NCBI RefSeq assembly: GCF_040549465.1
Contig: NZ_JBEPTL010000008.1
Coordinates: 62,001-126,000 of the forward strand
Source: Lacisediminihabitans sp040549465
GTDB lineage: Bacteria > Actinomycetota > Actinomycetes > Actinomycetales > Microbacteriaceae
DNA length: 64,000 bases
Direction of reading: 5' to 3'
A program made the translations under genes and the position numbers. Of the stretch, positions 1 through 9,098 are shown piece after piece; the first letter of the stretch is position 1; each line of letters begins with the position of its first letter. Under the pieces are notes generated by a model. That model was not told the origin of the DNA. It did no database searches and saw only the letters and a program-made list of their open reading frames with translations.

Positions 1-2
1 CC

Positions 3-317
3 ATTCGGTCCCGGTGGATCCTGATCGCCATCATGATCGTCTCCCTCGGGATCCTCTCCACCACCGTCGCATCAGCACCGAGCCCGCTCGTGGGCATCAG
101 CTTCGCTGCCAGCGCCCTCATCTTCACCCTCGCGCTCATCCTCGCGGGACGAATCACCATCGCCCTCGAGAGAGCCCGTCGTGCTGCGCGCCCACCGATA
201 GAGGCTGACAACTCATTCCCCATCCTGAGCAGAGTGTTTCGGCGTCAGCCTCGCCTAGCTCGACAGCCCCAGCAGCCCCGACGAAGATCAGCCCTACCCG
301 GCATATGGCACCGCTAG
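3..317 (+). CDS. Small membrane protein, 5' end outside window
   Basis: The frame is already open at the window edge, so the gene begins upstream. It runs to a TAG at 315-317. Two hydrophobic stretches can be seen, roughly 18-75 and 90-165, and the second is followed by a basic tail (ITIALERARRAARPP). The part after about 205 is Arg/Pro/Gln-rich and does not look like conserved protein. The second hydrophobic segment and its tail recur in degraded form at about 1040-1141, so the two are paralogous. No family is recognised. Confidence is limited by the missing start and the poor 3' third. Confidence 0.35.
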   Translation: MRSRWILIAIMIVSLGILSTTVASAPSPLVGISFAASALIFTLALILAGRITIALERARRAARPPIEADNSFPILSRVFRRQPRLARQPQQPRRRSALPGIWHR

Positions 318-518
318 TTATTGTCGGGATTGCTGGCGGTAGCACCCGGGTGATAAGGGTGGCCGATCTTCGTGAACCTGTTCGCCATCCGATCTAGCTT
401 CACGATCCTGGCCAACCACCTCGACTCTCCTGGACCAGCGAATTCACCGCCTCCATCCAGGGTGACGAAATTACCAACAATACGACAGGGCGGGATACCG
501 CCGGAATGGATCGAGAAA
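318..518. other. Intergenic stretch before first PRC-barrel gene
   Basis: An open frame extends from 372 into the PRC-barrel gene, but its first roughly 49 codons have no protein character and no ribosome binding site. I treat them as untranslated leader. No terminator or promoter stands out. Confidence 0.4.
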
Positions 519-962
519 ATGACAGACGCAAACTTTGACACGTTGGTAAAACTGCGTGCCAGCGACCAAACTGTCGCCAACCGAAAAAACGACATTCGAG
601 GTCGGCGAGTAGTCGACAAAGATCACCAACCGCTCGGGAAGATCGACGCGCTGCTGCTCGATGAAAAGGAAAACAAGATTCGATTCCTTGAAGTAGCATC
701 CGGTGGCTTCCTTGGACTTGGAGAAGCCAAATCATTCATCCCGATTGACGCGATCACGAAAATCACCGAGGACGAGGTCCACATCAGTCAGTCCGCCGAC
801 CACGTGGCCGGAGCCCCCGCCTACGATCCCGCACTCGTGAATCAAAGACATTTCTGGGAAAACACCTACGGCTACTACGGAATGATGCCATTCTGGAGCC
901 CCGAATACACGTATCCCACATACCCCGGCGAGGACCCGCTTGCGGGTAAGTGGTATCGGTGA
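519..962 (+). CDS. PRC-barrel domain protein (copy 1)
   Basis: A 147-residue cytoplasmic protein starting at ATG 519. This start is chosen because homology with the second copy at 9632 begins here; the longer frame from 372 has an unconserved leader. Residues about 25-100 form a PRC-barrel-like beta domain with NDIRGRRVVDKD, LGKIDALLLD and IRFLEVASGGFLGLG. The C-terminal tail is rich in Tyr, Phe, Trp and Pro. PRC-barrel proteins of this type in Actinobacteria are linked to stress or RNA-processing roles, but the specific function is unknown. The two copies are about 60% identical by eye and each follows a short intergenic leader. Membrane-protein fragments lie on both sides of this copy. Confidence 0.8.
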   Translation: MTDANFDTLVKLRASDQTVANRKNDIRGRRVVDKDHQPLGKIDALLLDEKENKIRFLEVASGGFLGLGEAKSFIPIDAITKITEDEVHISQSADHVAGAPAYDPALVNQRHFWENTYGYYGMMPFWSPEYTYPTYPGEDPLAGKWYR

Positions 963-1005
963 CGTCGACTGGCTTTGTCAACCCAAGTTGCTCGCCGCGA
1001 CGATC

Positions 1006-1141
1006 ATCATGGCCGTCACCCCCGAGCCCTGCGGTGGCCTTCGGTGTCGCTGCCAGTTCCGTCGTCTTCACCTCCGCGCTGATCCTCGCCAGAAGAGTCA
1101 CCATCGCCCTGGAGAGAGCACGTTATGCGGCTCCTCCGCCT
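1006..1141 (+). pseudogene. Degraded copy of the upstream membrane protein
   Basis: The frame through 1040-1141 reads FGVAASSVVF-TSALILARRV-TIALERARYA. It matches the second hydrophobic segment and basic tail of the gene at 3-317 (ISFAASALIF, TLALILAGRI, TIALERARRA). The N-terminal half is frameshifted: the nucleotide match to the first copy continues back to about 1006 but in another frame. This is a truncated, frameshifted duplicate directly after the PRC-barrel gene. Confidence 0.6.
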
Positions 1142-1272
1142 GGTAGAGGACCGCGGCCCCCTCCCCTCCGTGAGCAAAATTCCCGTGGAGTCCGCCTGGC
1201 TGACGTGGAATACCCAACATTGCCGGGGTCCGGGAACCATGAAGTCGATCCCTCCTCGCTGCCGCGGCGATT

Positions 1273-2772
1273 GTGACGCCCCGACTTGGTCGAGCGCGCG
1301 CCAACCCGCCGGACCGGGCACCGATTCAGCGGCCGCCCGGCACGGTGTTGGCTCCACGGGCGCAGTGGGCAATCGTGGGCGGTCTCAGCGTGGTCAGCTT
1401 TCTTCTGCTGCTCGACACGACGGCTGTGTCGGTAGCGCTGCCATCCATTCAACGTCAGCTCGGCTTCGGTTTCGGCGCACTTGAATGGGTGGTCAATGTC
1501 TATACGCTGGCGATCGCCGCTTTCACCCTTCTGGCTGGCCACTTGTCCGACCGGGCCGGGGCGAAACGGGTATTCCTTTCCGGTCTGGCTATTTTCATCA
1601 TCGGGTCGATCGCGTCTGGGGTCGTGTTTAACGTGGGCTTCCTCATCGCGTCGCGCGCCGTTCAGGGTCTCGGTGCGGGACTGGTCGCGCCCGCGTCCCT
1701 GGCGCTGATCGCGACCGCGTTCCCCGACCACCGCCGTGGAACCGCGTTGGGTGTGTGGGCCGGGGTCTCCGCAAGCGCATTGGGAATTGGCCCGCTCATC
1801 GGCGCCGCCATCACCGACACGCTCGGCTGGAACTGGATCTTCCTGCTCAACGTGCCGCTGGGAATCCTGGCCTGGTTGCTGGCAAAATTCATTCTCCCCA
1901 AACCGACACCACAGCCTCGTGGGGGCCGACTTGACGTCTGGGGTGTGGTGTTGTCCGGCGTCGGGTTGCTCAGTCTTCTTCTCGCCCTCAACCAAGCCAA
2001 CGGAAACGGATCGACATCCACTCTTCCCCTCTTGGGCGTCAGCATTCTCCTCTTCGGGTTGTTCATTGTCCGCGAACGTCGCACCCCCAGCCCTTTGGTG
2101 GACCTCACGGTGTTCACGAACCGTATCTTCACCGGTGCGAACATTGTGACCCTGATCTCCACCGCCGTGATGTGCAGCTTGTTCTTCTTCCTCGCCCTCT
2201 ACCTCCAAACCGTCGTCGGTCTCACCGCACTCCAGTCCGGCGCGACCCTGCTGCCCCTCACCCTCACCATCATCCTGATCGCCCCCCTCGCCGGTCGGCT
2301 CGGAGACAGAATCGGAAACCGCCTGCTCGTGGTGACTGGGATGGTCGTTCTCGCCCTCGGGCTCTTGGGGATGTCGCGGCTGGGTACGGGGAGCAATGTT
2401 GTGGCTCTCATGGTGTGGCTCGCCGTGACCGGTTTCGGCATCGCGCTCGCACGAACCCCCACCACCACGATGGCTCTCGGATCTGCGAAAGACGGTGCAT
2501 TCGGAATCGCCGCCGGAATCTTCAACACCTTCCAAGCCGCGGGACTCGCACTGGGAATCTCACTCATGGGAGTGATCCTCACCGCATTCGGTCCAGAAGC
2601 TGCGTTCAGCCGAGAACAGTCTGTGGCCCGTCACGACGCCTTCATCACCGGATTCTCCACCGCCCTCAGCATCAACAGCGCAATCGCACTTGTCGGCGCC
2701 GCGACCGCATTCATCCTGCTACGACCCAGCCACCGGCGCGTGCCGCGCAGGAAGATCACCGCAGTTCGCTAG
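1273..2772 (+). CDS. MFS drug:H+ antiporter, DHA2 (EmrB/QacA) type
   Basis: A 499-residue integral membrane protein with about 14 hydrophobic segments, as expected for the DHA2 branch of the major facilitator superfamily. The loop after the second helix contains GHLSDRAGAKRVFLSG, the family's loop 2-3 motif A. Helix 5 carries the antiporter-type motif C pattern GVSASALGIGPLIGA. The first helix has LDTTAVSVALPSIQ, typical of DHA2 proteins. The likely role is proton-driven export of a hydrophobic or cationic compound; the substrate cannot be inferred. The start is GTG 1273, but GTG 1345, closer to the first helix, is also possible. No adjacent TetR or MarR regulator is present. Confidence 0.88.
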   Translation: MTPRLGRARANPPDRAPIQRPPGTVLAPRAQWAIVGGLSVVSFLLLLDTTAVSVALPSIQRQLGFGFGALEWVVNVYTLAIAAFTLLAGHLSDRAGAKRVFLSGLAIFIIGSIASGVVFNVGFLIASRAVQGLGAGLVAPASLALIATAFPDHRRGTALGVWAGVSASALGIGPLIGAAITDTLGWNWIFLLNVPLGILAWLLAKFILPKPTPQPRGGRLDVWGVVLSGVGLLSLLLALNQANGNGSTSTLPLLGVSILLFGLFIVRERRTPSPLVDLTVFTNRIFTGANIVTLISTAVMCSLFFFLALYLQTVVGLTALQSGATLLPLTLTIILIAPLAGRLGDRIGNRLLVVTGMVVLALGLLGMSRLGTGSNVVALMVWLAVTGFGIALARTPTTTMALGSAKDGAFGIAAGIFNTFQAAGLALGISLMGVILTAFGPEAAFSREQSVARHDAFITGFSTALSINSAIALVGAATAFILLRPSHRRVPRRKITAVR

Positions 2773-2907
2773 CCCGTTCGCTCCCGGGGAATTATCCAAG
2801 CCCACCCGATCTTTCAGATACTCCCTGTCGAGGTCAGAGCGATCTCTCCCCTCTTCTCAGCGGTCACAAGAGCTTGGCAGTGCCAGCTAAGGTGGGCGGT
2901 TTTACTG

Positions 2908-3717
2908 TCAGGGAAGCGCAAGCTGTGTGACCACGAGAAGCGCGCCGCCGAGGATCGCGAACGTCAGGACAGTCATCGCCACCTTGGCGCGGATGCCCGG
3001 CTGGACCGGTGGTGGTCCTGCGGGCATGGCATCTACCGGTTGACGCCCACTCGGTGCGGGGACGGGCTCTTTGCGAACCGTGAACATCCCGTGCTTCATG
3101 TGGTTGGCGACCAGCCACCAGTTGATCGGGTAGGCGAACGCGAAGCCCACGATCAGTGCCATCGACATGATGAACCAGAACTCTGGACGAGCCGGGTTAT
3201 CGCCCCCCGCGATTGCCCGCATCGAGAATCGAGTCGTGAGCAGCATCCCACTCATCAGCAGGTTCATCGACAACAGCTCGGGCAGGAATGTTATCCGCAG
3301 CGACTTGGAGTATGAGCCGCCTGCCATATTGCGCATAGCGAACGCCTGAAAATACGCCCACCCGAACCCGAAGCCCATCGTGTACTCGAGGAGGAAGTCT
3401 GGCCAAAAGTTCAGGGCCAGTCCCGCACCGATGGCCGCGCCGACGATGATCCCGATCCCGTCCCCCGCGGCGCAGTGCATCGTGGAGCCCATCACCTGGC
3501 GCCACCGGACCGAGACATAGTCTTCGTGGATTCCAGAGAGCGGTTCCCGGCAGCCGAGCACGTAGAAGAACGCTCCGATCGGGCCGGTGAAGGCGACGAG
3601 GATGATGAAAGCCCACTTGATGACTGTTGCCGCCGGCGTCCGCCAGACGTCGATGGCGACGAAGAGAAAAGACGGCACGGTGAGAATCCACCACAAGAGC
3701 ATGACGCCGTTGAACAT
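2908..3717 (-). CDS. DUF4396 membrane protein
   Basis: A 269-residue protein with about six hydrophobic segments and a Pro-rich C-terminal linker before a last helix. It matches the DUF4396 type by its His- and Trp-containing helices (MGSTMHCAAGDGIGI, PINWWLVANHMKHGM). Family function is not established. These genes are often found beside copper or heavy-metal transport genes. It begins two bases after the stop of the copper ATPase on the same strand, so it is almost certainly its operon partner under the CsoR-type operator at 6532-6564. A role in copper handling is therefore an inference from context. Confidence 0.8.
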   Translation of the reverse strand: MFNGVMLLWWILTVPSFLFVAIDVWRTPAATVIKWAFIILVAFTGPIGAFFYVLGCREPLSGIHEDYVSVRWRQVMGSTMHCAAGDGIGIIVGAAIGAGLALNFWPDFLLEYTMGFGFGWAYFQAFAMRNMAGGSYSKSLRITFLPELLSMNLLMSGMLLTTRFSMRAIAGGDNPARPEFWFIMSMALIVGFAFAYPINWWLVANHMKHGMFTVRKEPVPAPSGRQPVDAMPAGPPPVQPGIRAKVAMTVLTFAILGGALLVVTQLALP

Positions 3718-3719
3718 TC

Positions 3720-6485
3720 TTAGTGTTCCAGGTGAAGATGTCCGTATCTGTGGGGATCTGAGTCGAACTTCTCGGCGCAGTTTGTGGAGCAGAGCGAGAA
3801 CGTCGTTCCTTCGTGCTCCCGGGTTGCGGCGGCGGTCGTGGGGTCGATCGTCATGCCGCAGACCGGATCTGTGACGAGCGTTACGCCAGTGGACGGGTTC
3901 TCATTGTGATGTGTCACGGGACTCTCTTCTTGTTCGTGCTGATTACCAATCTCGACCACCGGGATGATGGTCGAAACCGCGGCCGGGGCGGCCACGGGGT
4001 GCGGGGTGAACCGGCGGAGCCGGCTGGAATTGGTGACGACGGACAGCGAAGACAAGGCCATGGCCAGGGCGGCGATCATCGGGCTGAGCAGCACACCGAA
4101 CGCGGGATACAGCACCCCTGCGGCGACGGGGATGCCGATCAGGTTGTATCCGAACGCGAACACGAGATTCTGGCGGATGTTGCGCATGGTGGCGCGAGAC
4201 AGGTCGATCGCGGTGACCAGTCCGCCTAGGTTTCCGGAGATCAGTGTGATGTCGGAGGCCTCGATGGCCACGTCCGTTCCGGTGCCGATTGCGGAGCCTA
4301 CGTCGGCTTGCGCGAGCGCAGGGGCGTCGTTGATACCGTCACCGACCATCCCGACGACTCGGCCCTCGGCCTGCAGGCGCCGGACCTCGTGCGCTTTGTG
4401 CTCGGGCATGACCTCCGCGACGACGCGGGCGATTCCGACCTGGCGGGCGATGGCGGCCGCGGTGGTGCGGTTGTCGCCAGTCATCATCACCACATCGATA
4501 CCGCGAGAGGCCAGGTCCGCGATCGCGGCGATCGAACCGTCCTTGATCGTGTCGGCAACACCGACGACGCCGGCAGGGTGACCGTCGACCGCGGCGAACA
4601 TCGGGGTTTTGCCATCCGCCGCCAGACCTTCCAGGTCGACCGCCAGGGTCGAGACTTCGATGCCGGCGTCGGTCAGCAACCGAGCATTGCCGACGAGGAC
4701 CGTTCTGCCGTTAACCTGGGCGCGCACACCTCGACCAGTGATCGACTCGAACGTGGTCGCCCGGGGGATGGTGAGCCCGCGGTCCTCGGCGCCGGACACT
4801 ATCGCAGCCGCGAGCGGATGCTCGGAGTCGCGTTCGGCCGCAGCGATGAGCGCCAGCAGTTCGTTCCCGTCGAAGCCATCAGCCGGGAGCACGTCGGTCA
4901 GTATCGGGGTGCCGTTGGTGATCGTGCCGGTCTTATCCAGGACCACCGTGTTCACTTTGTGGGCGGTCTCGAGTGCTTCGGCCGAACGGATGAGGATTCC
5001 GTTGCCGGCAGCCTTACCGGTGGCAACAGTGATCGACAGCGGTGTGGCCAGACCAAGCGCACAGGGACACGCGATGATCAGCACGGCGACGGCCGCAACG
5101 AGAGCGAACACGCCTTGCGGGGGCGGGCCGGCCAGCCACCAAATGGCGAAGGTCCAGATGGCGATCGTGATGACCGCCGGAACGAAATAACTGGAGACTT
5201 TGTCGGCGAGTCGTTGGATGGGCGCTTTGGAGCCTTGGGCTTCACGAACCAGTTTGATGATCTGGGCAAGCATCGTGTCCGCGCCGACCTTGGTCGCCGC
5301 GTAACGGAACGACCCGGTCTGGTTAATCGTCGCACCGATCACCGTGTCGCCGACGGACTTGACAACCGGGATCGACTCCCCGGTGATCATCGATTCGTCG
5401 ACCGGAGAGGTTCCTTCAGTAACCTGCCCATCGACGGGGAGCTTCTCGCCAGGGCGGATGACGATGATGTCACCGGTAACGACGTCGCCGACGGGGACCT
5501 CGGCCTCCTCACCCCCGCGGACGATCCGTGCAGTGCGCGGTTGCAAGCCAATCAGGGTGCGGATCGCATCCCCCGTGCCAGCCTTGGCCCGTGTCTCCAG
5601 AAGGCGACCGAGAAGGATGAGCGTGAGGATGACGCCGACCGCCTCAAAATAGACCCCCCGCGCCCCCACGGGCAGCAGCCAAGGAAAGAACGTGGCCACC
5701 AGACTGAACCCGTACGCGGAAATCGTGCCGAGCGTGACCAGCGAATTCATTTCGGCCGCCCGGTGGGTCAACGCCAACCAACCGGTGCGGTGGATCGGCC
5801 AGCCCGTATAGAACATCACCGGAGTGATCAGCGCGAACTGGAACCACGGTGCAAGCAGCAGAGCCGGCACCCAGATGGCACCAAACAGGTCGTGAGCCAT
5901 CACCGCGAGGAACACTGGCGCCGTCAGCACAGTCCCGACGATCACCCGGCGGAGCAGGTCCGCGATCTCCCTGGCATGCTCGGCCGCCTCTATGTCGCCC
6001 TCGTCTTCACTGGGAGACGTGGGGAGGTCACCGGGATGACCAGAGCTCACGGTGGTGGTGTTCATCGTGGTGCTTGGGGCTTCGAGCAACGCGGTCGAAG
6101 CCCGCATCCCGTCAGCCGATCCGGCAACGACCTTGACCGTGCCGTGCAGCATGTTCATCCCGCACGCGAAGCCGAATTCCCCGACCTTAGCTGGAACGAA
6201 CTCGACGGCAGTGGTTGTGTTCGCCGGCAGACTCTGGTTCACCTTGAAGTCGGGAAAGACCACGCGCGACGAGCAGTCACCAGTCTCCTGCCGGTCGAAC
6301 AGTAGGCGCAGCGGCACGCCCTGCACCACCTCGACGACGCTCGGGGAATAGCCGCCCTTGACCGTGATCGTCTGCACCTGAACATCCCCATCGACGACTG
6401 CGCGCCTCGCCGTGCGCGGCGCGAAAAAATACCATCCCAGCAGGGCGGTCAACACTGCAGCACCAACAACGACGATCACATTCAC
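3720..6485 (-). CDS. Copper-type P1B-ATPase with cupredoxin and YHS domains
   Basis: A 921-residue heavy-metal pump with GTG start 6485 and GGGGAG seven bases upstream. One N-terminal helix (1-22) is followed by a cupredoxin-like domain (about 35-122; Cys108, Met110, Met112, His114). Then come the transport helices, the actuator TGES at 368-371, the ion-site CPC at 474-476, the phosphorylation motif DKTGT at 517-521, SEHPL near 555 and GDGIND in the hinge. The C-terminus (about 870-915) is a YHS-like metal-binding domain beginning DPVCGMTIDP. The CPC motif points to Cu(I) or Ag(I) export. The usual N-terminal MxCxxC HMA domains are absent; the cupredoxin and YHS modules presumably do metal sensing or delivery. 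It is co-transcribed with the DUF4396 gene. Confidence 0.92.
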   Translation of the reverse strand: MNVIVVVGAAVLTALLGWYFFAPRTARRAVVDGDVQVQTITVKGGYSPSVVEVVQGVPLRLLFDRQETGDCSSRVVFPDFKVNQSLPANTTTAVEFVPAKVGEFGFACGMNMLHGTVKVVAGSADGMRASTALLEAPSTTMNTTTVSSGHPGDLPTSPSEDEGDIEAAEHAREIADLLRRVIVGTVLTAPVFLAVMAHDLFGAIWVPALLLAPWFQFALITPVMFYTGWPIHRTGWLALTHRAAEMNSLVTLGTISAYGFSLVATFFPWLLPVGARGVYFEAVGVILTLILLGRLLETRAKAGTGDAIRTLIGLQPRTARIVRGGEEAEVPVGDVVTGDIIVIRPGEKLPVDGQVTEGTSPVDESMITGESIPVVKSVGDTVIGATINQTGSFRYAATKVGADTMLAQIIKLVREAQGSKAPIQRLADKVSSYFVPAVITIAIWTFAIWWLAGPPPQGVFALVAAVAVLIIACPCALGLATPLSITVATGKAAGNGILIRSAEALETAHKVNTVVLDKTGTITNGTPILTDVLPADGFDGNELLALIAAAERDSEHPLAAAIVSGAEDRGLTIPRATTFESITGRGVRAQVNGRTVLVGNARLLTDAGIEVSTLAVDLEGLAADGKTPMFAAVDGHPAGVVGVADTIKDGSIAAIADLASRGIDVVMMTGDNRTTAAAIARQVGIARVVAEVMPEHKAHEVRRLQAEGRVVGMVGDGINDAPALAQADVGSAIGTGTDVAIEASDITLISGNLGGLVTAIDLSRATMRNIRQNLVFAFGYNLIGIPVAAGVLYPAFGVLLSPMIAALAMALSSLSVVTNSSRLRRFTPHPVAAPAAVSTIIPVVEIGNQHEQEESPVTHHNENPSTGVTLVTDPVCGMTIDPTTAAATREHEGTTFSLCSTNCAEKFDSDPHRYGHLHLEH

Positions 6486-6531
6486 AGCGACACTCCCCTA
6501 CTTTTACGAGCGGCTCGCGCCGACAATCTAT

Positions 6532-6564
6532 GTCCGACTATACCCCCTAGGGGTATAGTCGGAC
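6532..6564. promoter_or_regulatory. CsoR-type copper operator
   Basis: A perfect inverted repeat with 15-base arms (6532-6546 and 6550-6564) around the spacer CTA. The core TATACCCC-cta-GGGGTATA is the classic CsoR/RcnR-family operator. It lies 47 bases upstream of the ATPase GTG, where it would cover the promoter. Binding by a Cu(I)-released CsoR repressor is known for such sites. No csoR gene is present in the window. Confidence 0.85.
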
Positions 6565-6609
6565 TTTCCTTGACGCGAAGAGCTTCCCGGCACGCCTCGG
6601 TTACGGCGT

Positions 6610-7524
6610 TCAACTCTCCGGCCCACTCTCAACCGTTCGATGCCCTGACGATGCCCTGACGATGCTCGCGATGGTGTCGTTCAGCGTCCTGTCGAAGTCC
6701 TCATCGCTCTGCTGTGCGGTGAGCCCTTCGAGGAGCGCACGGGAGAAACTGGCGATGACCCCGTGATTTCGAGCCAGATACTCGTTCGCTACCTGCCTGC
6801 TATAGCCCCCGGAGAGCGCAAGTACGCGAAGAACATTGCGATGCGCGACCACCAGTCGGTAGAGGTCGTCGGTTTCCGGAAGAGTCAGCTTCAACATGAC
6901 TAGCTGGTCAGCATCGAGTTGGTCGAGCTCTTCGAGTAGCGCGACCGAGAGGACCTCTTCTGCTTCCCGCTTGGCCGGGCTATGAATGTCGATCTCAATT
7001 TCGATGATAGGCACCAGGCCGACCGCCAGTAGCTGCCGCGCGACAGCGAACTGTTGTTCGACGACGGCGCGCAGCCCAGCACCGGGCAGCAGGACGAACG
7101 ATCGCATCTTGGTGCCGAACATGCCGTGGTCGCGGGCACGATCCAAAAGGTGGGAAAGCCGCGGAATGGGCTTCATTGTCTGAGCACCGTCGCTCTCGTC
7201 AGCCAGCCCCTTGTCGATTTTGAGGAACGGCACGATCTTTTTGACATCCCACAAATATTCGGCAGCGGGACGGCCACCGATCCAGCGGTCCATTGTGCCC
7301 TCGAACAGGATCGCGCCGAGTACTCGTTCCCCGTTGAAGCTCGGGCTGGTGACAATCCGAGTGCGCACCTCATGCACCAGGTCAAACATCTCCTTCTCGC
7401 TCCAATATGTGCTCTCCGGGATGCCGAAACGGGCGAGCGCTTGGGGTGTGCTCCCCCCGCTCTGATCGAGCGCGGCGATCATTCCCATACCGGTGGCGAT
7501 CTTCTCGAGCTGTTCGGTGTTCAT
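6610..7524 (-). CDS. fda: Class I fructose-bisphosphate aldolase
   Basis: A 304-residue cytoplasmic Schiff-base aldolase splitting fructose-1,6-bisphosphate into DHAP and glyceraldehyde-3-phosphate. The start is ATG 7524, which has AGAGGA six bases upstream; the open frame to 7665 lacks a ribosome site. Recognisable blocks are MGMIAALDQSGGSTP at the N-terminus, FLKIDKGL, LLPGAGL, PIIEIEIDI and a central KLTLPE segment. The latter Lys-containing blocks belong to the active-site region of this short bacterial class I family. It follows the aldehyde dehydrogenase on the same strand with a 182-base gap. A lone copy in an accessory region suggests a second, non-core aldolase. Confidence 0.88.
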   Translation of the reverse strand: MNTEQLEKIATGMGMIAALDQSGGSTPQALARFGIPESTYWSEKEMFDLVHEVRTRIVTSPSFNGERVLGAILFEGTMDRWIGGRPAAEYLWDVKKIVPFLKIDKGLADESDGAQTMKPIPRLSHLLDRARDHGMFGTKMRSFVLLPGAGLRAVVEQQFAVARQLLAVGLVPIIEIEIDIHSPAKREAEEVLSVALLEELDQLDADQLVMLKLTLPETDDLYRLVVAHRNVLRVLALSGGYSRQVANEYLARNHGVIASFSRALLEGLTAQQSDEDFDRTLNDTIASIVRASSGHRTVESGPES

Positions 7525-7706
7525 CGTGTCCTCTTTGTGGCGACGTGCAGGGTTTGAATGCGCCGATCGTTCGAAGCCCACGCAAGACAGTCGGTTGGCC
7601 TCACCCACGAACTCATCGGCGGGACTCATCGGCGAAAATTCATATCCCAAACGTGGCCCGGACACATCAACAGCGTTGAGGAGTTTCAGACCACGTCCAC
7701 GAGGAG

Positions 7707-9098
7707 TCAGAATGCGGCGTCGATGTCAACGATGTCGATGACTTTCTTGTTGATGAACTCTTGGATACCCAGATTGGTCAACTCGTGGCCGTATCCGGAG
7801 TGCTTGATACCACCGAATGGAATATCCGCTTTGACCATCGTCGGGTGGTTCACATAGACCATCCCGGTGTTTATTTTCCTCGCCACTTTCTCCCCGCGTT
7901 TGGTGTCCTTCGTGAACACTGAACCTCCCAGGCCAAAAGGGGAATCGTTCGCGACCGCGATTGCCTCGGCCTCGTCTTTGACGCGGATGACGATGGAGAC
8001 CGGTCCGAAGAATTCTTCGTAATAGGACGGACTCTTCGAGTCCATCCCGGTGAGGATTGTGGGTTGAAAAAAGGCCCCCGTCGATGGCACCGGGTCGCCG
8101 AGAGTCTCGGCTTCCGCTCCGTCCGCTACCGCCTCTTTGACCTGGGCGGTGAGCTTGTCGGCCGCGCCTTGAGAGGACAACGGTGCGAGGGTCGTCTTTC
8201 GGTCCATGGGGTCGCCCGTTTTCAGCGCAGCGACCCCGGCACGATATTTTGCGAGGAATTCGTCGAATACCTCATCGACTACGATCATTCGCTTCGACGA
8301 GACGCACACCTGCCCGGCATTCCAGTGTCGCCCGAATACCGCCCACTCGACCGTTTTATCCATGTCCGCGTCTTCCAACACCACGAACGCGTCCGAGCCG
8401 CCCAACTCGAGGGTGCTCTTCTTCACCGCTTTCGCCGCATAGGCGGCGATGATTGAACCCGCTTCCTCACTGCCCGTGAGAGCGACGCCACGAACCCGCG
8501 GGTCATCGATCACGTACTCGGTAAGGTCGTGCGGCAGGTACAGGTTCTTGAACGCACCGGCAGGAAGTCCCGCGCGTGTGAACAGATCGTCGAACATGGC
8601 AGCGGCCTGCGGCACGTTGCTCGCATGCTTGAGGAGGATCGTGTTGCCAGCCAGCAGCTGAGGTCCTGCGACGCGGACGACCTGGTAGTACGGGAAGTTC
8701 CACGGCTCAATTGACAAGAGCACACCGAGAGGCTGGTTCACGATCTCCACCTCACCCTCCGCTGCGTAGGCGACCGGGACTTTCTCCGTCTGAATCAGCG
8801 ACTCACCTCGGTCGGCATAGTACTGAAGGATGTCCGCCGAAAGGTCGACTTCAGCCTCGGCTTCTGCGATCACTTTGCCCATCTCCAGAGTCAGCAACTC
8901 CGCATAACGTCGCTTGTCCGCTCGGAGCAGTTCTGCCGCTGTGGACAGCACCGCCGTTCGGGCGGAAAAAGGGGTGTCCCGCCAGGAAAGGAAGGCCTCG
9001 TGCGCCGCAGCTATGGCTGCATCGACTTCCTCCTTTGTCGCATCCGGGAACGTCGCAACAGTTTCATTCGTATACGGGTTGACCGTCTGGTAAGACAT
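7707..9098 (-). CDS. gabD: NAD(P)-dependent succinate-semialdehyde dehydrogenase
   Basis: A 463-residue aldehyde dehydrogenase superfamily enzyme oxidising succinate semialdehyde (or a related aldehyde) to the acid. The general base lies in LELGGSDAF (Glu231) and the catalytic nucleophile in NAGQVCVSSKR (Cys265). The substrate-binding and C-terminal blocks (EEFFGPVSIV, FGLGGSVF) fit the family. Length is typical. The compact form starting MSYQTVNPYTNE is common in Actinobacteria annotated as SSADH. It lies upstream of fda on the same strand and could be co-transcribed. Exact substrate preference cannot be read from sequence. Confidence 0.85.
   Translation of the reverse strand: MSYQTVNPYTNETVATFPDATKEEVDAAIAAAHEAFLSWRDTPFSARTAVLSTAAELLRADKRRYAELLTLEMGKVIAEAEAEVDLSADILQYYADRGESLIQTEKVPVAYAAEGEVEIVNQPLGVLLSIEPWNFPYYQVVRVAGPQLLAGNTILLKHASNVPQAAAMFDDLFTRAGLPAGAFKNLYLPHDLTEYVIDDPRVRGVALTGSEEAGSIIAAYAAKAVKKSTLELGGSDAFVVLEDADMDKTVEWAVFGRHWNAGQVCVSSKRMIVVDEVFDEFLAKYRAGVAALKTGDPMDRKTTLAPLSSQGAADKLTAQVKEAVADGAEAETLGDPVPSTGAFFQPTILTGMDSKSPSYYEEFFGPVSIVIRVKDEAEAIAVANDSPFGLGGSVFTKDTKRGEKVARKINTGMVYVNHPTMVKADIPFGGIKHSGYGHELTNLGIQEFINKKVIDIVDIDAAF

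Noticed and set aside
1123..2535. 470-codon open frame antisense to the MFS gene
   Set aside because: Composed of Gly, Glu, His and Arg runs with no protein character; it is a high-GC shadow of the transporter.
4308..6305. 665-codon open frame on the plus strand
   Set aside because: Antisense to the copper ATPase, Asp/Arg/Gly-rich, no ribosome site; the ATPase motifs on the minus strand settle the matter.
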